Positions 11,264 to 19,871 of a DNA stretch of 64,000 bases are shown here, one piece after another; position 1 is the first letter of the stretch, and the number at the start of each line of letters is the position of its first letter. Source of the stretch: Gigantopelta aegis (Eukaryota; Mollusca; Gastropoda; Neomphalida; Peltospiridae); contig NC_054706.1 of assembly GCF_016097555.1 (NCBI RefSeq), positions 28,521,611 through 28,585,610 on the forward strand, written 5' to 3'. The notes under the pieces were generated by a model. That model was not told the DNA's origin. It saw only the letters and a list, made by a program, of their open reading frames with translations, and did not search any database. The position numbers and the translations under genes were made by a program.

Positions 11264-13440
11264 ACCAGGTGGGACATAGTTCAATGGTAAACGTTCGTCT
11301 GGTGCGCAGTCAGTTTGGGATCGATCACGTCAGTGGGCCCATTGGGCTATTTCTCGTTACATCCAGTGCAACATGATTGGTATATCATAGGCCCTGTATG
11401 TGCTATCCTTTCTGTGAGATGGTGCATGTAAAAGATCTCTTGCTACTAATGAAAAAATGTTGTGGGTTTCCCCTCTAAGACTTTATTCAAACAGTACCAA
11501 ATATTTGACATCCAATAGCCGATGATTAATAAATCATTGTGATCTAGTGGTGTCGTTAAGCAAAACAAACTTAACTTTGGCTCCCCTAACAGGTGAAAAG
11601 CAAATCAATCTCCAGTTGCTGTACAAATACAGCAACATTTACAGTTATTTTAGTATCATATCTGTACAACATTCAGAATGAATACTGATTTGATATCACA
11701 TTAATTTTCAGGACTGGTATCTTCCGCTTGACGTCAGATCGAGGACTTGATACCATTGGCAGATGCAAAGAGAAAGGATTCCATTATCATGCCAAAGAAC
11801 CTCCACTTTTTGAGGTAGGGAAACTCAGATGATGAAAATTGTTTGAGTTAGTATTTGTACACCGTAATTGAAAAATGGAGATAAGCACATACGTTTCTTG
11901 TTTGATAAATTGTACTTGCAACGTTAGTTACACAATGGTTGTCCCAAATTGGATTAAATAGAGGATATGTCACAAGTGTTTTTTAATGTGGAAAATATCG
12001 GTATTCGTCGAGACTCAGCCGAGACAAATACAGATTAACTAGATGAGGTTAATATTTTACATATCCAAAACACAAGTGAAAAACCCAATAACACTTCTGA
12101 AATAACATTTTAATTCAATATTTGATAAATCTCAGGTCCAAAGTCTTCTGATTGGCCTGGATGTAATTTGACACCATCTTATCAAAACATTAGGGGGTAC
12201 AGGTTTTGTTGACAAATGACCCATTGACAGCAAAAAAATATTAACCGGGTTAATCAGGTCTCTAAACTGCCAATCGCCAGGTCACCAAAATGCATCCAAA
12301 GTCCCATTTGAGCGACTTTAAATATGAAAAAATAATGGCGCTAGTCGCCCAAAAATATTATCCACTGTTAATAATTGTCAACAGAAGTATTTTATTCAAC
12401 ATTAAAATCTTGCTTGTGGTTCGCAAAACTGAACATATCGGCTTACATCACCATGAAAGTCAAACTTGATTTGTAACATAACATGACAAAGTTATATACA
12501 AAATTTCAGTTCAATATCTTAAGGGATTGCCCAAAAAAATCCAGAAACACATTTTCATAATCTCCAAAGTTAAGAGCCGTAAAATGTCAAAAATGGGTAA
12601 ATCAACATGAAAGTTAAATTTAATCTGTAACAGAATGTGATCAAGCTATACACAAAATTTCAACTCAATATCTTGAGGCATTACAAAAAAAGAGAGTTGA
12701 AAACACATTTTCGTAGTGCCTAAGTTCAAGGGCCATAACTCTTTCAAAAATGGGTAACTTGCCATGAACGTCAAACTTGATCTGTAACAGTGCAAGATAC
12801 ATACATGTAAAGCTGTACTCAAAAATTGTGAAAAAACCCACAACATCTGGAAAACTATAATTAGGACAGATGAAACAAGTGGAATAGTCTTGCACATTAT
12901 AGACAAGTGCAATATATAGATAATCTTATTTAAATGTTAAGATACAATTTATCTTAACAAATTATGTTGTACTGTATCTAACAAACAAAAGCTATTATTT
13001 TAATACACGCTTTAACAGTGTTTGAAGATAAATAGTATCTAACAATAAAGTGTAGTATTATATAATTTTACATATCTTCCAAACCCAGGTTTACAAATTT
13101 AATAAATATCTGTTCAGCTACTGGTAAGTTGTTTCCAGGGCATTCAGTTAACATGTAGCATCCGTTTAGTAAATAAGCCGTCACCATGGAGCAGCCAAAC
13201 AGATTTCTTTGAATCGATCTACCACATAAGTTGGATATTGCCATGTTATACCACATCTATCACCATAGGTTTTTTTTCTCTAATACCGGCAAGTGTTTTC
13301 ATTATCTATTATGATTTTACATTAAATTTTATTGTTGATAAAATATTTTAAAAGGATTTTTTTTTTCCTTTCAGAACTGTGACCATGTGACAATACTTGA
13401 AAATAAAAAAGCTTCAGTTTCCGATTACAGAAGAAAATGA
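748..13440 (+). CDS. STAMBP: STAM-binding protein (AMSH), JAMM deubiquitinase; 5'-partial, 8 exons
   Basis: AMSH cleaves K63-linked ubiquitin chains at endosomes and is recruited by the ESCRT-0 protein STAM. Joining the eight exons at GT-AG sites with matching phases gives an open 389-residue C-terminal part ending in TGA. Visible in order: the end of the N-terminal MIT-like helical domain (LFIERLP, residues 1-56), a charged coiled coil rich in E/K/Q (about 57-115), a variable linker, the STAM SH3-binding motif PSVDRSTKP, then the JAMM domain. JAMM residues present: Glu in [15 protein letters not shown], Ser and Asp of SSVD. The second zinc site is also complete: His of DLH, Cys of RCKEKG, His-x-His of FHYH. 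Vertebrate AMSH is about 424 residues and the missing start should be about 70, so this protein has a longer linker. The first coding exon or exons lie upstream of the window. The vertebrate paralogue STAMBPL1 is the alternative name, but invertebrates usually have one gene. Confidence 0.96.
835..960 (+). repeat. dispersed repeat, 'tctgtctgt / atgcctcgaaatatt' type
   Basis: Just after a STAMBP 5' splice site. It shares 'tctgt' runs, 'aatgcctc(g/a)aa(a/g)tattga' and the following bases with 2798-3080. The same family recurs as tandem copies at 12440-12800. Confidence 0.6.
1634..1726 (+). CDS. STAMBP: STAMBP exon: helix after MIT domain
   Basis: Between tttcag and gtatgt; 31 codons, phase 0 at both ends. 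It reads [20 protein letters not shown], matching the AMSH segment that leads from the MIT-like domain into the coiled coil. Confidence 0.92.
2357..2675 (+). mobile_element. tRNA-derived SINE, tail A
   Basis: The head carries pol III box A-like TAGCCAGTGGT and a box B-like GGGTTGATCCCC. Then come 'tggtgtaacaaaggc', 'gggatggtacatataaaaga' and tail A, ending 'gtgttgagtgtgttgttaaa' then taaaac. Full length, moderately diverged, in STAMBP intron 2. Confidence 0.88.
2798..3080 (+). repeat. dispersed repeat with 'gggccataactctgtc' core
   Basis: Reads 'ccagtccaaaaggagggga', a tctgtc-rich stretch, 'aatgcctcaaagtattgag' and 'gggccataactctgtcaaaa'. Same family as 835-960 and 12440-12800. I remember this core as common in mollusc genomes. 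Confidence 0.65.
3776..3914. mobile_element. foldback MITE, AATAACTAGTTA family
   Basis: Imperfect inverted ends: AATAACTAGTTATGGTCAT then AGGATATCTGCTTTATCC on the left, mirrored by 'ggataaacagatatcc' and 'cattaactacttgtt' on the right. A second copy lies at 45260-45406. Confidence 0.7.
3925..4215 (+). repeat. degenerate tandem repeat, ~60-bp unit
   Basis: The block 'gataaatattactaatccat' then 'gaatg(t/a)taaacac' recurs four times between 3940 and 4215, with an older relative at 3545-3590. One unit boundary contains a piece resembling the MITE at 3776 (near 4050-4110), so the array formed after or together with that MITE. Confidence 0.7.
4296..4690 (+). CDS. STAMBP: STAMBP exon: coiled coil and linker
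   Basis: Acceptor ttttccag, donor gtatag; 395 nt leaving two bases of a split Gly codon. The first ~60 codons are an E/K/Q-rich coiled coil and the rest is a Pro/Ser/Asn-rich linker. This large exon accounts for the greater length compared with vertebrate AMSH. Confidence 0.93.
5394..6130 (+). mobile_element. MITE 'TTAAAGGGACA' family, interrupted by a second MITE
   Basis: Starts TTAAAGGGACAGACCCCAG and ends with a decayed mirror 'gggttaaaactagag'. It matches the uninterrupted copy at 17289-17663 along its length. It is split at 5730-6077 by another MITE with a 6-bp target duplication. Confidence 0.85.
5730..6077 (+). mobile_element. MITE 'CAGGGCTCGAAC' family
   Basis: Inverted ends CAGGGCTCGAA and GTTTGAGCCCTG, flanked by TAAACT on both sides. 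Related copies in reverse orientation are at 48066-48371 and 55908-56253. The CAG-starting ends suggest hAT, but the duplication is 6 bp rather than 8. Confidence 0.85.
6345..6504 (+). repeat. 80-bp tandem duplication spanning a STAMBP 3' splice site
   Basis: Copy 1 (6345-6424) and copy 2 (6425-6504) have the same order: 'aatgtgttaaatatgtgtgg', a pyrimidine stretch, 'ttgtag', then 'ccgtctgtggaccg(g/a)tc'. Copy 2 holds the real exon start. Copy 1 is a second acceptor that would read [11 protein letters not shown] and stop at TAA. Confidence 0.92.
6478..6664 (+). CDS. STAMBP: STAMBP exon: STAM-binding motif and start of JAMM domain
   Basis: Acceptor ttttgtag, donor gtatgc; one base completes the split Gly codon, then 62 codons. 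PSVDRSTKP (6488-6514) fits the PX(V/I)(D/N)RXXKP motif bound by the STAM SH3 domain. [10 protein letters not shown] carries the JAMM glutamate. Its first 27 bases and the intron end before them are tandemly duplicated upstream (6345-6424). Confidence 0.95.
6905..7230 (+). mobile_element. tRNA-derived SINE, tail A
   Basis: Head 'gatgtagcccggggataaag' with box B-like GGATCGATCCC. The body holds 'gatggtccatataaaagatc' and it ends 'gcatcgttaaataaaacatt'. Full length, in a STAMBP intron. Confidence 0.88.
7312..7449 (+). CDS. STAMBP: STAMBP exon: JAMM core up to first zinc His
   Basis: Acceptor tttttcag, donor gtgaga; 46 codons, phase 0. It ends exactly at GWIH, so the following 2.9-kb intron separates the two zinc-binding histidines of the JAMM motif. 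Confidence 0.95.
7646..7958 (+). mobile_element. tRNA-derived SINE, tail B, with 12-bp target duplication
   Basis: Head 'cttagttcagtggtaaagcg'; tail B reads 'tttgacatccaatagccgat' and then 'gattaataaatca'. It is flanked by ACAAATTCAATG at 7634-7645 and 7959-7970, which sets both ends exactly. Confidence 0.93.
7985..8191 (+). mobile_element. 5'-truncated SINE, tail A
   Basis: Starts at 'tccagccagtgcacc' without a tRNA head and runs through 'gatggtgcatataaaagatc' to 'gtcgttaaataaaacatttc'. Confidence 0.85.
8445..9032 (+). repeat. degenerate two-copy tandem repeat, ~310-bp unit
   Basis: 'gcactatgatgtca' (8449 and 8761), 'agtgcaatatc', 'agcagtgca(a/c)tatgatct' and 'tgacataacatt(a/g)a' recur in the same order about 310 bp apart. 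No coding capacity; fills most of a STAMBP intron stretch with no other feature. Confidence 0.7.
9350..9510. repeat. palindromic foldback element
   Basis: 'ctagttaattggtatttgtc' faces its mirror 'gacaaataccaattaac' around 'tcagcagagcctc', with outer 'aaaatatcagcc' and 'ggttgatatttt' also mirrored. A diverged relative is at 11945-12095. Confidence 0.7.
9597..10295 (+). mobile_element. SINE tail B, split by a reverse-oriented SINE
   Basis: Head and body at 9597-9696 and body plus tail B at 10094-10295 join correctly once the 9697-10080 insert and one target duplication are removed. The tail reads 'tttgatatccaatagccgat'. Confidence 0.9.
9697..10080 (-). mobile_element. SINE with second tRNA-like head, tail A; 13-bp target duplication
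   Basis: On the minus strand the head starts 'ccggcctcggtggcgtcgtg' and has a box B-like GGGTTCGGATCCC. The body holds 'gcaaataaaagatcccttgc' and it ends in the common tail A. TAGTTCCAGACAG flanks it at 9684-9696 and 10081-10093. Other copies: 38461-38845 and 59648-60032. Confidence 0.93.
10355..10467 (+). CDS. STAMBP: STAMBP exon: second zinc His, Ser and Asp of JAMM
   Basis: Acceptor tttcag, donor gtaagt. It begins [15 protein letters not shown], nearly identical to vertebrate AMSH, with the second His and the Asp of the catalytic zinc site and the first His of the structural zinc site. It ends with two bases of the Glu codon in KFQE. Confidence 0.96.
10506..10668 (+). repeat. decayed 'GTGAAACCCCT' MITE
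   Basis: 'gtgaaacccctgtggaccag', 'gggaccaagtaaa', 'gagagaattccagttttcag'. The same order is found in the better copy at 17809-17983. Confidence 0.65.
11227..11265 (+). repeat. poly(C) then (CA)n
   Basis: A C run of over 20 bases passes directly into a short CA repeat just before the SINE head at 11268. Confidence 0.95.
11268..11573 (+). mobile_element. tRNA-derived SINE, tail B
   Basis: Head 'gacatagttcaatggtaaac', box B-like GGGATCGATCACG (decayed), tail 'tttgacatccaatagccgat' and end 'gtcgttaagcaaaac'. Confidence 0.87.
11712..11814 (+). CDS. STAMBP: STAMBP exon: second zinc site
   Basis: Acceptor ttttcag, donor gtaggg. It reads [18 protein letters not shown] and then [16 protein letters not shown]. 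The Cys and the His-x-His that hold the second zinc of AMSH-type JAMM proteins are all present; Tyr replaces the usual Pro between the histidines. Confidence 0.95.
11945..12095. repeat. palindromic foldback element, relative of 9350-9510
   Basis: 'aatatcggtattcgtcgaga' opposes 'cgagacaaatac' and 'gaggttaatattttac' around 'ctcagc'. The outer parts share 'atagaggatat' with 39477 and 42884. Confidence 0.6.
12440..12800 (+). repeat. tandem copies (~155 bp) of the 'ccataactct' dispersed repeat
   Basis: 'gtcaaacttgat(t/c)tgtaaca', 'caaaatttca(g/a)(t/c)tcaatatctt' and 'aaacacattttc' recur at offsets of 154 and 157. 2.3 repeats, related to 835-960 and 2798-3080. Confidence 0.75.
13375..13440 (+). 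CDS. STAMBP: STAMBP last coding exon
   Basis: Acceptor cctttcag; 21 codons then TGA. It reads [20 protein letters not shown] followed by K, aligning with the CSHVTVVD end of vertebrate AMSH. The final residues diverge from the usual TDLR terminus. Confidence 0.92.
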   Translation, partial: NCDHVTILENKKASVSDYRRK

Positions 13441-13912
13441 AAAACAAAAGAAGACTTTATGTTACAAGATGTTGGTGCTTATTGTAACGTGATGCAATGT
13501 TTTCACCGGATTTGAAAATCAGCATGCATGCTTGTAAAACATTTTTAAAATGTCCAGACTTTAGTAAAGTCTGAAATTCTGCATGCATTTTATGATGTTC
13601 AAGACTAATGACTTTAAAAAAAGCATTGATTCTTGACTAAATATACAGAACTTCACATATGGACATTACCTTTCTGCTGCTGGCGATGGTATCAACATTT
13701 GTGTTTAGCTCAGTGTTAAAGTTTCACAATTAACTGCCACGTTTCACAAACTAAGTCTGACATCAATTAAATTTGTGTTATAGTTACATCGGTGAATGTT
13801 CATCTTAATACAATGTCATGTTAAAAACAAAAATAATAATAATAATATTTTTTTTTTTTTTTTAAATATACATTGAGATGAACATCTATGGATGCAATTA
13901 TGACCATCACCA

Positions 13913-13918
13913 AATAAA
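13913..13918 (+). promoter_or_regulatory. candidate STAMBP poly(A) signal
   Basis: First AATAAA found downstream of the stop codon, about 470 nt away, within AT-rich sequence without recognised repeats. Other AATAAA copies follow near 14117, so the site actually used is uncertain. Confidence 0.35.
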
Positions 13919-14232
13919 ATTATGATAGGTGAGACAGTTCTCCAGATGTAACAAAAAGGGCAACCTAATACCAGCCTTCACTGAAAGTGTTTTTTGTCAA
14001 TAATTTCAGTTTGGCTTAATGTAACAAAACAAAAGGAAACCCATTTTTAAAAAACACAAATATTTTATAGTTACAGTATGTACAATTTGTAGGCTATAAA
14101 CACTGGTTAAGATATGAATAAAACGGCACTACTGAAACCGTAAAACATGTAGTCTGCTCACAGAAATTGAAATTATATTTTCTCAATATTTGTTTTTACT
14201 GTGGTAGGCAGCACAATCAATAGCAGAAAAAG

Positions 14233-14315
14233 AAAGAAAAATGTTTTATTTATTGACGCACTTGATACATTTTTATTTACAGTTATGTGGTGTTGGACAT
14301 ATGGTTTAGTGAAGG
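14233..14315 (-). mobile_element. SINE tail A fragment
   Basis: Minus-strand tail only. On the plus strand it reads 'aaatgttttatttattgacg' then 'cacttgatacatttttattt', with the matching 'gttatgtggtgttggacata'. A sister fragment with the same left flank 'ggtaggca(g/a)c' lies at 22920. Confidence 0.75.
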
Positions 14316-15128
14316 CTGGTATGGGGTATAAAGTAAGGATGTGAGTATATTTGGAGTGAAATGTTTAATGTTCCACCAGATGTTTGACACGAAAACAATC
14401 CATTAACAAACGTCTTTTTGACAGTTCTTGTGGCAGTAGGTTTTATGTTACTGGAAGATTGTAGATTGTGAAGACATTTAACAAAACAAGTATTATTTTA
14501 TGGTGATACTAATATTATTAAAAAAATAATAATAATAATAATTATAACTTGTATTAATTTTAACGGATGAAATTATTATTTTGTTCTACAAAATAAAATT
14601 AAAATTAAATGTTCAGGGGAGCTAACTCTTAATAGCATAAAAGAAGTATTGTGCAGGTCACAATAGTCTTTTATTACTTAATAATGGGTATGTAATAAAG
14701 TTTATTAAGAGATGGTGCTTGCGCTTATAAGACTACAGTCCAGACTCCAGACCTAAGCAAAATCTTCAGACTTTTAACTACATACTACTTGTATATGTAA
14801 AACTTAAATGAAGCTTTGAGTCTAGCCACTGAAGATTTACAAACACGAGGCCAGGCCCTCTGCTTATTAAACTTTTTAAAGTCTTTAAACACTTTGAGAC
14901 ATTTAACATCATAGCATCTCATTCAAATTGCATGTGTGTTATATCATAATTTTTTTGGAGTCGAGACTCAAAACGGGTTAGAAGCTCAGGCTCAGGAGTG
15001 ACTTAACTTGCTTCCTTACAACCTTTCAGGACCTGATGCAAATGGAAAAAGACACCATTGGTTTATCAAAACATCCTGATAACCAGTGCATTCGTTAGCT
15101 GGTTTTTTCATACTGGAGTGACGTTGAA
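14316..15128. other. AT-rich intergenic stretch
   Basis: No coding region or clear repeat seen apart from short AAT runs near 14520-14540. Confidence 0.5.
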
Positions 15129-15168
15129 CATTCATTCATTCAATCATTCATTCATTCATTCATTCATT
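15129..15168 (+). repeat. (CATT)n microsatellite
   Basis: About ten tetranucleotide units with one substitution. Confidence 0.95.
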
Positions 15169-15240
15169 AGCTGTGGTGACATTTGTACTAACTACATAGT
15201 TTATAATAAAATGCTCCAACTTCAATGCATCATATTTGTA

Positions 15241-15422
15241 CAGGGGCGGATTATGGGGGGGGGGGGTTTCCCAGTTGCATAGAACCCCTCCCCTCGGCTA
15301 AAAAAAACCCCACCCCACCACATAGATCTAAATTGATGTCCACATAAAATTTACAATTTCAAATTATAAACATTTCCATATTGTTTCGGAAACCCCCTTA
15401 CCTAAACCATAATCCGCCCCTG
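15241..15422. mobile_element. foldback MITE, CAGGGGCGGATTATGG ends
   Basis: Starts CAGGGGCGGATTATGG and ends CCATAATCCGCCCCTG, a perfect 16-bp inverted repeat. TTGTA flanks both sides (15236-15240 and 15423-15427). The core is AT-rich and non-coding. Confidence 0.9.
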
Positions 15423-16124
15423 TTGTACATGGTTGTGTTTGGTGAATGTAGTTGCTCCATGATTCTTTATACAATTTACCATACAGTGCTTTATACCTTG
15501 TTTAATTTATTTATTTTTAATTAGCTATGAATTTATTTATTTTGGTAATTTGAAGGGACTCCCTAGTCAAATTCAAACCTACTTAAAGCGGCATTATTCG
15601 GGATTATTTTTATTATTTAAGCATATAGAACCGAAAATCCAATTATGTTTGGTGCATGTATGACGTTGCACTCCACATTGGTTTCACTACGCTGGCTTAT
15701 CCAGGTCAAAAACAAAGCCAGTATTTTGAAAGTGGGACACTTTTGACGGGCTCGTACCGATATTGGTTTTCATTGGCTTATCACAAGTATAGAATTCCCC
15801 AACAAAAGATCACGTGAGATCGCAATTTTTGAACAAATTTAACTGTCTTGATTGAGGGGTCGTCTCATATCTCCAAAACATATTTATATCCATAGAGGTA
15901 TGGTACAACGCCTTTCCAGGGGTCGGTGGGTGGGGGATTTGCCTTGAAATTTTGAAAGTGGACAGCTGTTGGCATACGCGTTACATGTAAGGGAGTGTTA
16001 CTAATTACGTAACGCTCTAGGGGTAGAGGAAGAGGGTACTGTGTTCAATTTATGTAACATTTTTCAAGACTATATGTTACTTTTATTCATTACTTAGACC
16101 TAAAAAGGTGTTTTTTGGAAATGT

Positions 16125-16445
16125 GCAGTCAGTCTAGGATCAGTACCCATCGGCGGGTATATAAAAGACCATGGTATGTGATATCCTGTCTGTGGGATGG
16201 TATATATAAACGATCCCTTGCTAAAATAAAATGTAGCAGGTTTCCAAGGCGCGTGTGCAGGGGTTTCAGCAGGGTTGGGGTTATAGACTGTGTTGAGCGA
16301 AATTTATATGGGGCCATGCTCCCCCCCAAAAATACATTTCAATTTTGTTTAAGCTTGGGGAAGTAAGGGTTTCGACCTCCAATACCCTCCCCCTGCACAT
16401 GCACCCGATTCCTCTCTAAGATTATATGTCAAAATTACCAAATGT
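16125..16445 (+). mobile_element. SINE tail B remnant interrupted by a MITE
   Basis: 'gtctaggatcagtacccatc', 'gtgggatggtatatataaac' and 'atgtagcaggtttcc' form the body. After the MITE the tail resumes with 'tctctaagattatatgtcaa'. The inverted copy at 28600-28915 has the same structure. Confidence 0.8.
16249..16406. mobile_element. 'GCGTGTGCAGGGG' MITE inside the SINE
   Basis: Inverted ends GCGCGTGTGCAGGGG and CCCCTGCACATGCACC. Related sequence appears at 28640-28800 (the inverted copy), 29518-29660 and 33698-33850. Confidence 0.75.
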
Positions 16446-16525
16446 TAGATGGAAGGAAGGATAGGATATGTTTTATTTAACGACGCACTCAACACATTTT
16501 ATTTACGGTTGTATGGGGTCGGATG
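16446..16525 (-). mobile_element. SINE tail A fragment
   Basis: 'atgttttatttaacgacgca' and 'ctcaacacattttatttacg' on the plus strand; tail only. Confidence 0.8.
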
Positions 16526-17288
16526 ATTATTAAATCAATATGTTTTATCTTTGATGTCATTAAACACACCCCCCTTAACTTTACCCTTTCCAAATGAAAT
16601 AATAGTTATTTGAATTTGTCAATTTTAATACGTAAAATTAAGAAGTGAAAACGTTCAGTCTACTTTAGTATATTTTATTTTTAAAATATATACATGATTA
16701 ATGTGTTACTAGTATACAAACTAAACTTTGAAAGTTCTACTAACACTTTATAAAATATTTTCTGAAATAGGAAGGTACGACTGTCGATAATACGTTGTCA
16801 AGATCAAACTGGTTTCAACTACAGCGCAAGATTTCTCTTTTAATTTTTTTAGAGGAACCCTACAATTTGAAATCGGCAAATGCACGTGTTAACTGAAACT
16901 GACAACAGGCTGTTGTTTGTGCTTTGCTGAGCAATGGCGGCACAGGCGACGAATAGAGCGTATACTTTTGACGATATTCGTTCATAGCGAACACACACGA
17001 GTTTTTTTAAAAGTGCATTTGAGCTTGTATTTGATATTTGTGCATGATGTTATAATATGGTAACCAGATAATGTAACTTTAATGTTTTATCAGTTCACTG
17101 AACAGCCACTTTACTGCACTTTATTTAAGATCCTTTATGGGACATTTTAGCAACATCGTTTCGGCTTTCTACACCATAGATATCACATATGATATCTTAC
17201 TGTCATTTTATTTCAGAGATCCATGTTTTATAAATAGTACTTTTGTGTATTGTAATTTTTGTTGAACAGTGAGATATAATTGTAATCA

Positions 17289-17663
17289 TTAAAGGGACAT
17301 ACCCTAGTTTTTAAACACTAAGGCATATTGTTTTACTATTGGAGCCGTTTTTGATAACTGAAATCATACTTTCCTTAGATTTTATTGTTTAGATTATCAA
17401 TTTCCGCACATTTGAAGAGCTTTTGGTCATCCTAGTGTTTTTAATATCACAAAATGCATTTCTCGTATTTTTAAAATGCACGTGTGTCTGAGAAGTAACA
17501 GTTCCGGGGTCGAGCTTGTCTATTTTTAGAGGGTATTTTACCAGTACAAGTCACTGACTCACGTTTCATACAATTGTAACTTTATCCAAATGTGTTACAG
17601 GTTTGTACATTAACTAAACTTAGTGTTAATGTTCACGGGTTGAAACTAGGGTCTGTCCCTTAA
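17289..17663 (+). mobile_element. MITE 'TTAAAGGGACA' family, uninterrupted copy
   Basis: Ends TTAAAGGGACATACCCTAG and 'ctagggtctgtcccttaa' are inverted repeats. It keeps 'attaactaaacttagtg', the empty form of the site where the MITE at 5730-6077 sits. A decayed reverse copy lies at 29985-30235. Confidence 0.9.
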
Positions 17664-17808
17664 AAAACAAACCAAAAAAAACAATAGTAATTTTACCTTA
17701 AATGTTTTACAGCATTTTAAAAACTAAAGAATGAAGAATTTGTTTATTATTGTACGAGTATGTAAAGTGATGTCCTTTGAACGGTGATGTTATTCACATT
17801 GTAAAATA

Positions 17809-17983
17809 CAGTGAAACTCCCCTAAACCGGACACCCTCGGGACCAAGTAAACATTTGGTTTTAAGAGGTATCCAGTTTAGAGAGGTTCTCTTCTGTACAG
17901 ATATTTACAAGGGGGCCACAAAAAATGTCCAGTTTTGAGGGAATTCCGGTTTACAGAGTGTCCGGTTTTCAGAGGTTTCACTA
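17809..17983. mobile_element. MITE 'CAGTGAAACTCCCC' family
   Basis: The left end 'cagtgaaactcccctaaacc' and right end 'tccggttttcagaggtttca' form a loose inverted repeat. Decayed copy at 10506-10668. Confidence 0.75.
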
Positions 17984-18041
17984 TAGTTGTGAACCATGAC
18001 ATATGGCTTCTCAGGTGACCTTCACACCTACCAAAATAATT

Positions 18042-18384
18042 GTCAGTTCCATATTGAGCAGACAATATTATCTACTGGTTAGTATGGGCTGTCAGCTCCG
18101 TACTGAGCAGACAATATTATCTACTGGTTAGTATGGGCTGTCAGTTCCGTACTGAGCAGACAATATTATCTACTGGTTAGTATGGGCTGTCAGTTCCGTA
18201 CTGGGCAGACAATATTATCTACTGGTTAGTATGGGCTGTCAGCTCCGTACTGAGCAGACAATATTATCTACTGGTTAGTATGGGCTGTCAGCTCCGTACT
18301 GAGCAGACAATATTATCTACTGGTTAGTATGGGCTGTCAGTTCCGTACTGAGCAGACAATATTATCTACTGGTTAGTATGGGCT
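18042..18384 (+). repeat. tandem array: 7 copies of an exact 49-bp unit
   Basis: Units start at 18042, 18091, 18140, 18189, 18238, 18287 and 18336. Each begins 'gtcag(t/c)tccgtactgagca' and ends 'ctggttagtatgggct'. Spacing never varies; only a few single-base changes occur (mainly t/c at position 6). No spacers, so not a CRISPR array. Confidence 0.97.
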
Positions 18385-18877
18385 TTTTTGTGGGTTTGTT
18401 TTTAGTAAATGTTGAGAAAATATTCAAGTTCAAGATGACAGTAAAATGTACCATCTATCAAATACAACCGATAAAAAAAAAAAAGACCATTGATTTGTTA
18501 ACTTATATTTACTGTGTATGAAGTAAACATGATGATATAAAAATGTGCCGTCATCGATCTTAGTGTAGTTTGACAAGACTCAAAAATTGATATACAGAGT
18601 TCATACAGGTGGTCAAAATCCTAAAGTCATGAAAATTTGCAAAATTAATGTCATTTTTCCAGATTTTAATTTGGGTAAAATAATGATAGATGGCAATTGA
18701 TTGCAAATTAAAAAAAAGTTCCTATTTAAAATAGTGTACTATAAGAAGAGTGGCAGTTTCATTAAACCATTGTAAAATTATGTCGATAATAATAGAATAA
18801 GCAAATTGAATCCATAAAAAAGAAAGTCACTAGCCCTCACAGAAGTTTCAACTAGTCCCTATGTTTTATGGTAAGCC

Positions 18878-19190
18878 CCGCTTTCCATTAACACGATTCT
18901 GCATGTGTTTTATTATGCATGTTTTCGTGCATTAGAAATGTGCTTTTCCATATCTGTGTTTTTGCAAGCTGATTACCATATTGTAAAATTTGATGTAGTC
19001 GAAGAGTACTTTATGGCAAAAGTAATTGCTTCACGTTTTGATGTCACCGGTGCAGAAAAATAGCTCATTTATCGACTTTGTTTTTAAGCACACAAAGAAT
19101 TGTATGTATGGAAAAGGTATTATGTAAATACACTGTACTGATAAACTCCTGTGCAGTTCACGCATGCAAAATCATGTTAATGTGAAATGT
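18878..19190. mobile_element. foldback element with 'CTTTCCATTAACA' ends
   Basis: 'gctttccattaacacgattc' then 'tgcatg' on the left opposes 'catgcaaaatcatgttaatg' on the right. The same end type occurs at 47567 and near 48580 and 50095. Confidence 0.6.
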
Positions 19191-19304
19191 GTCTAATACA
19201 GTTGATAATTTCTACTAACACTGACTAAAAATTCACTAATGGGGAAAGAGGGACAGAGGTTTTGTCGAACCCTAGTGAAAAATGCCTATTTAAAAAGTAA
19301 TGAA

Positions 19305-19495
19305 ATTCAGTTAGGAGATAACCATTATGGAGTTTTTAGATTTTCGGGTGTTATTGTCCATTTGATCCTGCAAATGTCATTTTTGACCAAAGGCATTAGC
19401 CCGAGTTCAGAAATGAAACATTTGCGGGCATCAAACAGACAATAACACCCGCAAATCTAAAAACTCCATATGGTTATGTCCATTGTAAACTGAAT
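19305..19495. mobile_element. foldback element, long inverted arms
   Basis: 'ttatggagtttttagatttt' and 'cgggtgttattgtc' are mirrored by 'gacaataacacccgcaaatc' and 'taaaaactccatatgg'. The outer ends ATTCAGTT and AACTGAAT also mirror. The loop is about 65 bp. Confidence 0.85.
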
Positions 19496-19789
19496 CGTTT
19501 TTCTATGGAATTAACTGTATATTTGGTATTTCTTGACAAAAATACCTGGCTACAATCTAACTGTAGACCCTTGAATCGTCAACTTGGCCTGCTCCAATTG
19601 CTAATGACATCACTTTCTAGCACTGGGGGAGTGCAACTTTATTTACGGGTCTAATTACTAATATTTGTTTATCTGAAATGTGTGGTTCTCTGTGTAACCG
19701 AGAGATAGCTCAAGTGATAAAACGTGCAAAACATTCCCAGAAACTTGGAGGTTTGTTTCATCATCCATATTTAATATAATATGTTATTG

Positions 19790-19871
19790 ATGGAATGTAT
19801 GTTATATATATATATATTATAGACTGTTTTATGTTTGTGATCACAATTTTCTGTGAGTGTTATGGATCAAG
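19790..19871 (+). repeat. direct repeat, left copy
   Basis: 'atggaatgtatgttatatat', 'tagactgttttatgtttgtg' and 'atcacaattttctgtgagtg' recur at 21151-21242, framing 1.28 kb. The copies differ mainly in the length of the TA run. Confidence 0.85.

Larger units (their letters stand above)
15592..16809 (+). repeat. 1.2-kb dispersed repeat, copy 1
   Basis: Aligns in inverted orientation with 28333-29438. Shared blocks include 'ttattatttaagcatataga', 'gcgttacatgtaag', 'acgtaacgctctaggggtag' and 'actagtatacaaactaaact'. Both copies contain the same SINE and the same G/C-rich MITE at the same places. No coding capacity seen. Confidence 0.88.

Noticed and set aside
12646..12912. 88-codon ORF on the minus strand
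   Set aside because: It lies across the tandem 'ccataactct' dispersed repeat and has no protein-like pattern or splice context.
18042..18384. CRISPR-like regular repeat spacing
   Set aside because: Repeats abut with no unique spacers and the genome is eukaryotic, so this is a minisatellite.
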